Below are positions 1 through 5,329 of a stretch of DNA of 6,277 bases, piece by piece. The translations under genes and the position numbers were made by a program. The DNA is taken from positions 1 to 6,277 of the forward strand of contig VBBH01000089.1 of assembly GCA_005888695.1 (NCBI GenBank), in the 5' to 3' direction. The stretch comes from Candidatus Bathyarchaeota archaeon. Its GTDB lineage: Archaea; Thermoproteota; Bathyarchaeia; 40CM-2-53-6. The notes under the pieces are model-generated. The model searched no databases. It was not told the origin of the DNA and saw nothing but the letters and a program-made list of their open reading frames with translations. Position 1 is the first letter of the stretch; every line of letters starts with the position of its first letter.

Positions 1-735
1 CCAGAATCGTGCTGAGGCTAACGCTTTGTCCTTGTCCTCGTCATACGAGAAGAGCATTTCTATGGCGGAGCCCATTTTGTTGAAGTCCTTGCCCGCTTGA
101 GAGGCTCCATTCTTAACCGCCGGGAACAACGTGTCTCTGAAGAAGTCGATGGGTTTTCCCAAGAAGGTGTAGTACCCGTCTGCATACTTGCCTACTAGAT
201 TTGCGACCTCTGGCGTGAACGCGGCCATGTAGATTGGGACTGGGCGCTTGGGTTTTGTGTAGAGCTTAGCCTCTCTCAAGTGATAATATTTTCCGCGATG
301 AGTAACCCAGTCTTGCTCCCAGAGCATCCTGATTATCATAACAGCCTCTTCCAGGCGGTCTATCCGTTCCTTCGGGCGAGGCCAGTCATATCCGAGGGGC
401 ATCTCATTCATCGGCTCACCAGTGGCCAGGCCGAGCCGGACACGTCCAGGATACATTCTGCCAAGTGTGGCAAATGCCTGTGCGACGATCGCGGGATGAT
501 ACCTCAAGATTGGAGCGGTAACACCGGTTCCGACGATCATGTTTTCGGTCCTCTCTGCCGCCGACGCCAACCAGACCCATGCAAATGCACAGTGCGCACC
601 CGTGTCGGCCCATGGAAGGAAATGATCACTAGCCCAAACGGAGTCTAGGCCCGCCTTCTCGGCAAGGACGGTATGTTCCAGAAGATCTTCTGGACTGTAT
701 TGCTCAGTCGCTGCCTTCCATCCAAAGGACACCAT
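1..735 (-). CDS. F420-dependent oxidoreductase, glucose-6-phosphate dehydrogenase (FGD) family, C-terminus missing
   Basis: The minus strand is open from an ATG at 735 to the window edge (245 codons), so about the last 90 residues of a family near 336 residues are missing. An in-frame TAA directly precedes the ATG, and a GAGG lies 8 bases upstream (744-747), so the start is firm. The protein is a luciferase-like (LLM) TIM barrel closely resembling mycobacterial FGD1: SDHFLPW at 36-42, an AQAFATLGRMYPGRV block at 85-99 and TGEPMNE at 105-111. By hand alignment, FGD1 His40, Trp44 and Glu109 (F420 and catalytic residues) correspond to His38, Trp42 and Glu107. FGD1 Lys198, a phosphate-binding residue, corresponds to Lys194. 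Family members oxidise sugar phosphates, sugars or secondary alcohols while reducing F420. Here it is divergent from kdaD, which suggests a sugar C1 dehydrogenase, but the substrate is inferred. An Adf-like alcohol dehydrogenase is the main alternative. Confidence 0.9.
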   Translation of the reverse strand, partial: MVSFGWKAATEQYSPEDLLEHTVLAEKAGLDSVWASDHFLPWADTGAHCAFAWVWLASAAERTENMIVGTGVTAPILRYHPAIVAQAFATLGRMYPGRVRLGLATGEPMNEMPLGYDWPRPKERIDRLEEAVMIIRMLWEQDWVTHRGKYYHLREAKLYTKPKRPVPIYMAAFTPEVANLVGKYADGYYTFLGKPIDFFRDTLFPAVKNGASQAGKDFNKMGSAIEMLFSYDEDKDKALASARFW

Positions 736-830
736 TTACTGTTCCTCAACCGTTGGTTTCCGAACAATTGTTTGCTATAATAGATGAGCTAGCACTCTAA
801 TATTGCCAGAAACTCTGACATTCTACTAAT
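736..830. promoter_or_regulatory. Divergent promoter region between the F420 oxidoreductase and kdaD
   Basis: These 95 bases separate two oppositely directed starts. For the minus-strand gene there is an AT-rich CTATTATAG at 783-775, followed by a GAGG ribosome site at 747-744. For kdaD there is CTAATATT at 797-804, about 30 bases before its TTG, the spacing expected of an archaeal TATA box on a leaderless transcript. A perfect 10-base palindrome, AACAATTGTT, lies at 763-772. The promoter assignments are inferred from position and composition only. Confidence 0.5.
750..794. promoter_or_regulatory. Three-block shared motif, copy 1 (candidate operator)
   Basis: Three short blocks, CCGTTG (750-755), AATTGTT (766-772) and GCTAGCA (788-794), recur in the same order and orientation in the other divergent promoter of the window at 3202-3235. 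The middle block is half of the AACAATTGTT palindrome, and GCTAGC is itself a palindrome. The minus-strand TATA-like element sits between the last two blocks, so a protein bound here could control the F420 oxidoreductase. Function is inferred. Confidence 0.3.
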
Positions 831-1703
831 TTGAAACTCTGTACCTTCAAAGTATCAGGCACCACACATCTAGGAATTTATGAGAAACCGTACGTTCTTG
901 ACTTGACGGACGCCGACAAGAATCTATTCGAAGACTTCCGCAGTGTGATCCGGCAAGTAAGGAAACGCAATTCATCTCTTGGCGAATTGGTCGAGCCAGT
1001 TCTTTCCAAAGCTCGACGGTTGGATCATGATAAAGTCAGAATGACTCTGCCGTTCATTCCTTCTGAGATTTGGGGCGCAGGTGTCACCTACACAAGAAGC
1101 ATGGAGGCTCGCAAACATGAGACACGCCATGGAGAAATCTATGATCACGTATACTCAGCCTCTCGTCCCGAGCTGTTTCTCAAGGATTCCGGAGTTAACC
1201 GGTGCGTGGGTCCTAACGGGTTCATCTGTGTAAGAAGCGACAGCAGTTGGACGGTTCCCGAGCCAGAGCTTGGTCTCGTCTTGGACGAGGAAGGGAAGAT
1301 AGTAGGGTACACGATCGCAAATGATGTCTCTGCGAGAGACATTGAGGGCGAGAACCCGCTATATCTTCCCCAGGCAAAGATCTACAATGGTTCGTGCAGC
1401 TTCGGCCCGGTAGTGGTAACTTCCGACGAGATTGGTGATCCGCGTGCCCTTGGCATTCGTCTCACAATCACTCGAGCCGGGAAGAAAATGTTTGAAGGTG
1501 TAACTAACACTTCGGCTATGAAGCGTAGCTTGGATGAACTTATCGAGTATCTCAAGAGAGACAATGTATTGGGTGAGCTGACTTTGTTGATGACAGGAAC
1601 CGGGATAGTTCCGCCCGATGACTTCGCCCTTGCCGATGGGGACCTCGTTGAGACTGCCATTGATGGAATCGGTGTTCTGCAAAATCCGGTGCGGAAGCTC
1701 TAG
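831..1703 (+). CDS. kdaD: 2-keto-3-deoxy-pentonate (D-arabinonate) dehydratase, FAH family
   Basis: This 290-residue fumarylacetoacetate-hydrolase-fold protein closely matches the Sulfolobus 2-keto-3-deoxy-D-arabinonate dehydratase KdaD as I recall it. That enzyme removes water from 2-keto-3-deoxypentonate to give 2,5-dioxopentanoate. Shared blocks are PSEIWGAGVTY (77-87), NRCVG (123-127), RSDSSWTVPEPEL (135-147), NDVSARD (164-170), ENPLYLPQAKIY (174-185) and FGPVVVTSDEI (191-201). Glu144, Glu146 and Asp165 match the Mg ligands, and Lys183 matches the active-site lysine, of the Sulfolobus enzyme with a constant one-residue offset. The start must be TTG: an in-frame TGA lies at 816-818, no ATG or GTG follows it, and residues 1-10 fit the family. 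No Shine-Dalgarno is visible; a TATA-like element about 30 bases upstream suggests a leaderless mRNA. Other FAH activities (acylpyruvase and the like) are less likely given the neighbours. Confidence 0.92.
   Translation: MKLCTFKVSGTTHLGIYEKPYVLDLTDADKNLFEDFRSVIRQVRKRNSSLGELVEPVLSKARRLDHDKVRMTLPFIPSEIWGAGVTYTRSMEARKHETRHGEIYDHVYSASRPELFLKDSGVNRCVGPNGFICVRSDSSWTVPEPELGLVLDEEGKIVGYTIANDVSARDIEGENPLYLPQAKIYNGSCSFGPVVVTSDEIGDPRALGIRLTITRAGKKMFEGVTNTSAMKRSLDELIEYLKRDNVLGELTLLMTGTGIVPPDDFALADGDLVETAIDGIGVLQNPVRKL
1700..1703. other. Shared CTAG: overlapping stop codons of two convergent genes
   Basis: The palindrome CTAG supplies TAG to kdaD on the plus strand (1701-1703) and TAG to the aldehyde dehydrogenase on the minus strand (1702-1700). 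The two genes therefore meet with no intergenic space and no room for a terminator outside coding sequence. Confidence 0.95.
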
Positions 1704-3199
1704 TAGCCCACGTAAACGGCCTTTATTCGTGTGTAAAAATCGATCGCTTCTTGGCCTTGTTCTTTGAAGGTCTGAGCGCTTGACTGCTTGAATCCACCAT
1801 AAGGCACTTGGTATTCTAATCCCACGGTGGATTTGTTGATCTTGATAACTCCCGCGTCTACCCTGTCGGCAAAGTCGATCGCATTAGACAAGTTTGTCGT
1901 GTATATGCCGGCCGTTAGGCCGTAGTCGGTGCTGTTTGCGAGTTCGACGGCCTCATCTATGTTGCTCGCTGTCATTACGCTCAAAACTGGACCGAAGATT
2001 TCTTCCTTTGCGATTTTCATGTCCTTGTGAACTTCATCGAATATGGTTGGTCTTACAAAGAAGCCATGAGTCTCAGGGTCCTTTCTACCGTCTTTGCCTC
2101 CAACCAGAACCTTAGCGCCTTCTCGAGTCCCGAGTTCGATGTAGTCGAGATCCTTTTGCAGCTGATCTTTTGAGACGGCTGGGCCCATTTCGACGCCGGG
2201 CAGCAAACCATTTCCAACTTTTAGTTTTTCAGCTTCTTCAGAGATTCGTTTCACCAGTTTATCCTTTATAGATTCATGTACTATCAGTCTACTCGTAGCT
2301 GTGCAAGCTTGTCCTGTAAGTCCAAACGCGCTGGACTTGATCAAAGGAACAACATCTTCTAGCCGAGCGTCGGGCAACACGACCGCCGGGTTTTTCCCGC
2401 CTAGTTCGAGCTGTATCCTGACGAATTTCTTCCCCGCAGCGATCTTTCTGTTGATTCTGTGTCCCACCTCAGTCGAGCCTGTAAACGATATTGCGTCGAT
2501 TTCAGGACTTCCAATAATCTCCTCGCCAACTTCTCTTCCTGGACCTGTCACCATGTTCAGAGCACCGGGCGGTAGACTTGCTTTGTCCAAGGCTTCGATT
2601 ATGTAATGTGAGATCAATGGTGTCAGGGAGGCTGGTTTGAAGACAACACAATCTCCACAGACTAATGCTGGAGCGATCTTCCATGCGGGAATGGCGATTG
2701 GAAAATTCCAGGGCGTCATGACCCCCACGACCCCGATTGGCTCTCTTTTAGTATAGAGAAACGTCCGTTGATGAGCGGACGGTATATTCTTCCCGTCCAG
2801 GTTAGGAGCCATGCCAGCATAGTATAGGAAAATGTCGATGGCGCGTCGGACCTCTCCTTCACTTTCCTTCAACGTCTTCCCTTCTTCCATCGTGAGGGTT
2901 TTCGATAGATTCTCTGCCAGCTCATCCAAGATGCGGGCTGCGCGATAGAGGATCTTTCCGCGTTGTGGGGCAGGCGTCGTGGCCCATCGTTTCAAACCGT
3001 CTCGAGCAGCTTTCATGGCCTCCTGAACATCTTCTCGGCCTGAGAGTTGGAACTTGCCGAGGAGTTGGCTGGGGTTTGCCGGGTTGCTTACTTGGAATGT
3101 CTTTCCGGTTTTTGACTTGGTCCATTTACCGCCGATGTAGTTGAGAAATTCTTGCAATCCGCGGACACTATTCTGTCCCATGATAAGCATGGATGACAT
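1700..3199 (-). CDS. Aldehyde dehydrogenase, probable 2,5-dioxopentanoate (2-oxoglutarate semialdehyde) dehydrogenase
   Basis: This is a full-length NAD(P)-dependent aldehyde dehydrogenase of up to 499 residues. Visible landmarks are TPWNFP with the oxyanion Asn165, the cofactor Lys188 in [13 protein letters not shown] (239-246), the general base Glu265 in LELGGKNP, the catalytic Cys299 in [13 protein letters not shown], and Glu400 in EEIFGP. The GQ-x-CTATSR form and the position beside kdaD point to oxidation of 2-oxoglutarate semialdehyde to 2-oxoglutarate, the last step of oxidative pentose breakdown. Succinate-semialdehyde or another aldehyde is possible. The start is uncertain. Met1 (3199), Met4 (3190) and Met7 (3181) all precede family-like sequence, which begins near residue 18, and none has a clear ribosome site. 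The Met7 start would put the upstream shared motif at the same distance (30 versus 31 bases) as in the F420 gene. Its TAG stop overlaps the kdaD stop tail to tail. Confidence 0.93.
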   Translation of the reverse strand: MSSMLIMGQNSVRGLQEFLNYIGGKWTKSKTGKTFQVSNPANPSQLLGKFQLSGREDVQEAMKAARDGLKRWATTPAPQRGKILYRAARILDELAENLSKTLTMEEGKTLKESEGEVRRAIDIFLYYAGMAPNLDGKNIPSAHQRTFLYTKREPIGVVGVMTPWNFPIAIPAWKIAPALVCGDCVVFKPASLTPLISHYIIEALDKASLPPGALNMVTGPGREVGEEIIGSPEIDAISFTGSTEVGHRINRKIAAGKKFVRIQLELGGKNPAVVLPDARLEDVVPLIKSSAFGLTGQACTATSRLIVHESIKDKLVKRISEEAEKLKVGNGLLPGVEMGPAVSKDQLQKDLDYIELGTREGAKVLVGGKDGRKDPETHGFFVRPTIFDEVHKDMKIAKEEIFGPVLSVMTASNIDEAVELANSTDYGLTAGIYTTNLSNAIDFADRVDAGVIKINKSTVGLEYQVPYGGFKQSSAQTFKEQGQEAIDFYTRIKAVYVGY

Positions 3200-3310
3200 A
3201 TCCGTTGCGTAATTGTTATGGCTTGATCGCTAGCAGGGCTAGGTCATTATGTTGAAAGTACATACCAATAATAACGAAGGCATGATCGGACGTTCCGGAG
3301 ACGACTTCCT
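3200..3310. promoter_or_regulatory. Divergent promoter region between the aldehyde dehydrogenase and the MR/MLE dehydratase
   Basis: About 110 non-coding bases lie between two divergent starts. For the plus-strand dehydratase, GGAG at 3297-3300 lies 10 bases before the ATG at 3311, a usable though slightly long ribosome-site spacing, and an AT-rich CAATAATAA stretch at 3266-3274 could hold its TATA box. For the minus-strand gene, a CATAACAATTA element (3221-3211) is the best AT-rich candidate. GCTAG occurs twice close together (3229-3233 and 3239-3243 in GCTAGCAGGGCTAGG). Promoter calls are tentative. Confidence 0.45.
3202..3235. promoter_or_regulatory. Three-block shared motif, copy 2 (candidate operator)
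   Basis: CCGTTG (3202-3207), AATTGTT (3211-3217) and GCTAGCA (3229-3235) repeat the blocks of 750-794 in the same order and strand, with shorter gaps (3 and 11 bases instead of 10 and 15). Both copies lie immediately upstream of the minus-strand member of a divergent pair. This could be a regulator site shared by pathway genes or the remains of a duplicated promoter. Confidence 0.3.
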
Positions 3311-4438
3311 ATGAAGATCAAGTCCGTCCATGCTAGGAAAGTCTCGTATCGGGAAAACTACGAGAGAGATGCTCTTGCTCTCCGTTCCGGTTCGGAACAC
3401 TACATGGATGTTCTAGTCGTCACTGTTGAAACAGTGGACGGTGCGGTCGGTGTTGGTGAATCTCTGTCGTATGGTGGAGTCGATACGGTTGCTTCAGCAG
3501 TTGTCAAGATGCTGGCCCCGTTGATTGTTGGACAAGAATCGTACGGAGTCAGGTCTTTGTGGGAGAAGATGTACAAGGCAACTTATCGCCTAGGACGACG
3601 TGGGCTGGTAATATCGGCGATCAGCGGTGTCGACACCGCCCTTTGGGATCTTCTTGGAAAGGAACTGGGTGCTCCTGTCTACAAGTTATTGGGTGCTGAT
3701 AGACGACCCATCAAGGGCTACATCACAGGCGGATATTATCGAGAGGACAAGGACATCAAGAAACTGGTCGAGGAGGAAAAGAGCTACGTTGAGGCTGGGT
3801 TCGACACCGTCAAGATCAAGATTGGTGGGATGTCAGTAAGAGAGGATCTCGAACGGGTTTCTGCTGTCCGAGAGGCTCTAGGAAAGCAAGTGAACATAGC
3901 TTGCGACGCCAATAACGTCTACGACTTCAATACAGCTATGCGCGTCGGCAGAGAGTTGGAAAAGCTCGGAGTTATTTTCTTCGAGGAACCAATAATGACT
4001 GATTATCCCGACCTCAGCGCAAGCCTTGCGCAGAGCCTCGACATTCCAATTGCAGGCTACGAGACCGCATACACCCAGTTCGAGTGTCGCGACCTCATCG
4101 AGAAGCATGCCGTGGATATTGTTCAAGCAGACGCGTCTTGGAACGGTGGAATAACCGAGCTATTGAACATCGGCAGCCTAGCGAATGCTCATGGGCTTCC
4201 ATTAATTCCGCATTATTCAGCGGGAGGAATCGGATTCGTTGCAAGCCTTCACGCCGCCGCGGCTATCGGATCTCCAATGATAGAGTATCACTTGAGACCT
4301 AATCCATTACGGAAAAAGCTGGCAGGCGACGCGATAAATTACGAGGGCGGCGCATTCCAGCTGCCAGATAAGCCCGGTCTAGGTGTTTCCGTCGAGCCTG
4401 AGGTCTTTGAGGAGTTCAAGTTTGTCGAAACGACCTAG
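3311..4438 (+). CDS. Enolase-superfamily (MR/MLE) sugar-acid dehydratase, probable pentonate dehydratase
   Basis: This 375-residue protein has the full two-domain enolase-superfamily layout: an N-terminal capping domain (about 1-125) and a metal-binding barrel. The catalytic set matches mandelate racemase with a constant +4 offset: Lys168 and Lys170 (KIK), metal ligands Asp199, Glu225 and Glu251, and the Asp274/His301 dyad; Glu325 is the likely later acid. In this subgroup such sites usually dehydrate aldonic acids to 2-keto-3-deoxy acids. With kdaD and a semialdehyde dehydrogenase adjacent, the likely substrate is D-arabinonate or D-xylonate, which give the same 2-keto-3-deoxy product. Gluconate or galactonate dehydratase, or a racemase, cannot be excluded from motifs. 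The ATG start has a GGAG 10 bases upstream. The gene overlaps the following cyclase-family gene by 17 bases, so the two are probably one operon. Confidence 0.88.
   Translation: MKIKSVHARKVSYRENYERDALALRSGSEHYMDVLVVTVETVDGAVGVGESLSYGGVDTVASAVVKMLAPLIVGQESYGVRSLWEKMYKATYRLGRRGLVISAISGVDTALWDLLGKELGAPVYKLLGADRRPIKGYITGGYYREDKDIKKLVEEEKSYVEAGFDTVKIKIGGMSVREDLERVSAVREALGKQVNIACDANNVYDFNTAMRVGRELEKLGVIFFEEPIMTDYPDLSASLAQSLDIPIAGYETAYTQFECRDLIEKHAVDIVQADASWNGGITELLNIGSLANAHGLPLIPHYSAGGIGFVASLHAAAAIGSPMIEYHLRPNPLRKKLAGDAINYEGGAFQLPDKPGLGVSVEPEVFEEFKFVETT
4409..4414 (+). promoter_or_regulatory. Ribosome binding site that sets the start of the cyclase-family gene
   Basis: GAGGAG sits inside the end of the upstream dehydratase gene, 7 bases before TTG at 4422. 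It is the strongest Shine-Dalgarno match seen in the window. It favours the TTG over the upstream in-frame GTG at 4383, and it indicates translation coupled to the dehydratase. Confidence 0.7.
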
Positions 4439-5162
4439 TCCGCACTCGTCTGGCAGGACTTTACGGTTCAGAAAGCTCGTTGATCTGAGCCATCCTCTGT
4501 ACCCGGGAATGCCGGGATGGCCCACACAACCATCACTGAGGTACGAGATGATCAAGACTGTGGCCCGCGACACTTACGCGCTCACTCTGATCAGTCAAAT
4601 GGTCACTCACACCGGGACACATATCGACACTCCCGCACACTTCCTCCCTGCCGGGAAAATGGTTGATCAATTGCCACTCGAATCTTACTATGGGGAAGGA
4701 ACACTGATCGACTTGTCAAAGAAGAGAGCGGCCGCGGAGATAACGAAGGACGACTTGGAAAAGCATGAGCGTGACATTCGAAAAGGCGAGGTGCTGCTTA
4801 TTCGGACCGGTTGGGACAAGAAATTGGGAATGACACCAGAATTTCTTTTCGAGTGGCCCTATCTTGGGGTCGAGTCCGCGCAATACTTGGTTTCTAGGAA
4901 AATAAAGGCTGTAGGCACTGACGGTTTGAGCGTTGGTGGATGGAACGAGACAGTTCCAGCTCACCCAGCCTCAGCAAAAAGCTCTCCGACAGAAACCCAC
5001 AAGATCCTACTTTCGGCGAACATCGTGATAATCGAGGTACTCGCCAACTTGGACCAGGTTTTGGAAGGACGCGACAGCGCAAGAGCGTTCTTTCTGTTCG
5101 CACCTCTAAACTTTGTGAACGCCGAAGGAAGCCCGACGAGAGCGGTTGCCTTTCTACAATGA
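4422..5162 (+). CDS. Cyclase-family (PF04199) metal-dependent hydrolase, kynurenine-formamidase-like fold; candidate aldonolactonase
   Basis: From the TTG at 4422 the protein has 246 residues, typical of the family. The signature HTGTHIDTPAH at 63-73 supplies the metal-binding His63, His67, Asp69 and His73. DLSHPLYPGMPGWP (21-34), TDGLS (166-170), His193 and the later NIVIIEVLANL segment with Glu205 are also family features. Characterised members hydrolyse amides or cyclic amides (kynurenine formamidase, isatin hydrolase). No tryptophan-degradation gene is present here. Its stop-overlapping arrangement with the sugar-acid dehydratase suggests a step in the same pathway, such as opening the aldonolactone before dehydration; that role is inference. 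A longer reading from GTG at 4383 would add 13 low-complexity Ser/Leu/Arg residues and lacks a ribosome site. No signal peptide is apparent, so it is probably cytoplasmic. Confidence 0.87.
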   Translation: MSKRPSPHSSGRTLRFRKLVDLSHPLYPGMPGWPTQPSLRYEMIKTVARDTYALTLISQMVTHTGTHIDTPAHFLPAGKMVDQLPLESYYGEGTLIDLSKKRAAAEITKDDLEKHERDIRKGEVLLIRTGWDKKLGMTPEFLFEWPYLGVESAQYLVSRKIKAVGTDGLSVGGWNETVPAHPASAKSSPTETHKILLSANIVIIEVLANLDQVLEGRDSARAFFLFAPLNFVNAEGSPTRAVAFLQ

Positions 5163-5281
5163 GCATCTAACGCTGCGTTGGGTCCCCGCCCGTTCTAAGC
5201 TGGGGCATCGAGACCTGGGATAGATGAACGAATGAGCTCAGACCTGGGTAAAAGTTCGCTTAACAACCTTGACGACAATGA
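5163..5281. other. Non-coding gap with a short direct repeat
   Basis: No convincing gene, RNA or T-rich archaeal terminator is visible between the cyclase-family stop and the phosphoesterase frame. AGACCTGGG occurs twice (5211-5219 and 5240-5248, 29 bases apart), followed in both cases by an A/T-rich trinucleotide; this is too short to interpret. GTAAAA near 5249-5254 lies about 27 bases before an ATG at 5278 and could be a weak TATA element for the downstream gene. Confidence 0.5.
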
Positions 5282-5329
5282 CTCGAGCTGATCAACCTGC
5301 ATTCACAATCCAAAAAGAGCGGAATAGTC

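Noticed and set aside
280..648. Plus-strand open frame of 122 codons
   Set aside because: It lies antisense to the F420 oxidoreductase, whose minus-strand translation matches a known family throughout. The plus-strand product has no recognisable domain.
1359..1682. Minus-strand frames of 92 and 107 codons within kdaD
   Set aside because: Both are antisense to the conserved metal-binding core of KdaD and resemble nothing; they are shadows of the real gene.
2301..2606. Plus-strand frame of 101 codons opposite the aldehyde dehydrogenase
   Set aside because: It is antisense to the catalytic Glu/Cys region and is low-complexity Ser/Pro-rich, as expected of a shadow frame.
3878..4126. Minus-strand frame of 82 codons opposite the MR/MLE gene
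   Set aside because: It is antisense to the metal-ligand region, with no domain and no upstream signals.
4383..4421. GTG at 4383 as the start of the cyclase-family gene
   Set aside because: It would add 13 Ser/Leu/Arg residues that are only an out-of-frame reading of the dehydratase end, and no ribosome site precedes it. TTG 4422 has GAGGAG at 7 bases.
4422..5162. Naming the cyclase-family gene kynurenine formamidase (kynB)
   Set aside because: The metal motif is shared by the whole PF04199 family and no tryptophan-catabolism gene is nearby, so the specific name is not supported.
5211..5248. Direct repeat AGACCTGGG as an operator or attachment site
   Set aside because: It is nine bases, two copies, with no symmetry and no mobile-element gene nearby; chance cannot be excluded.
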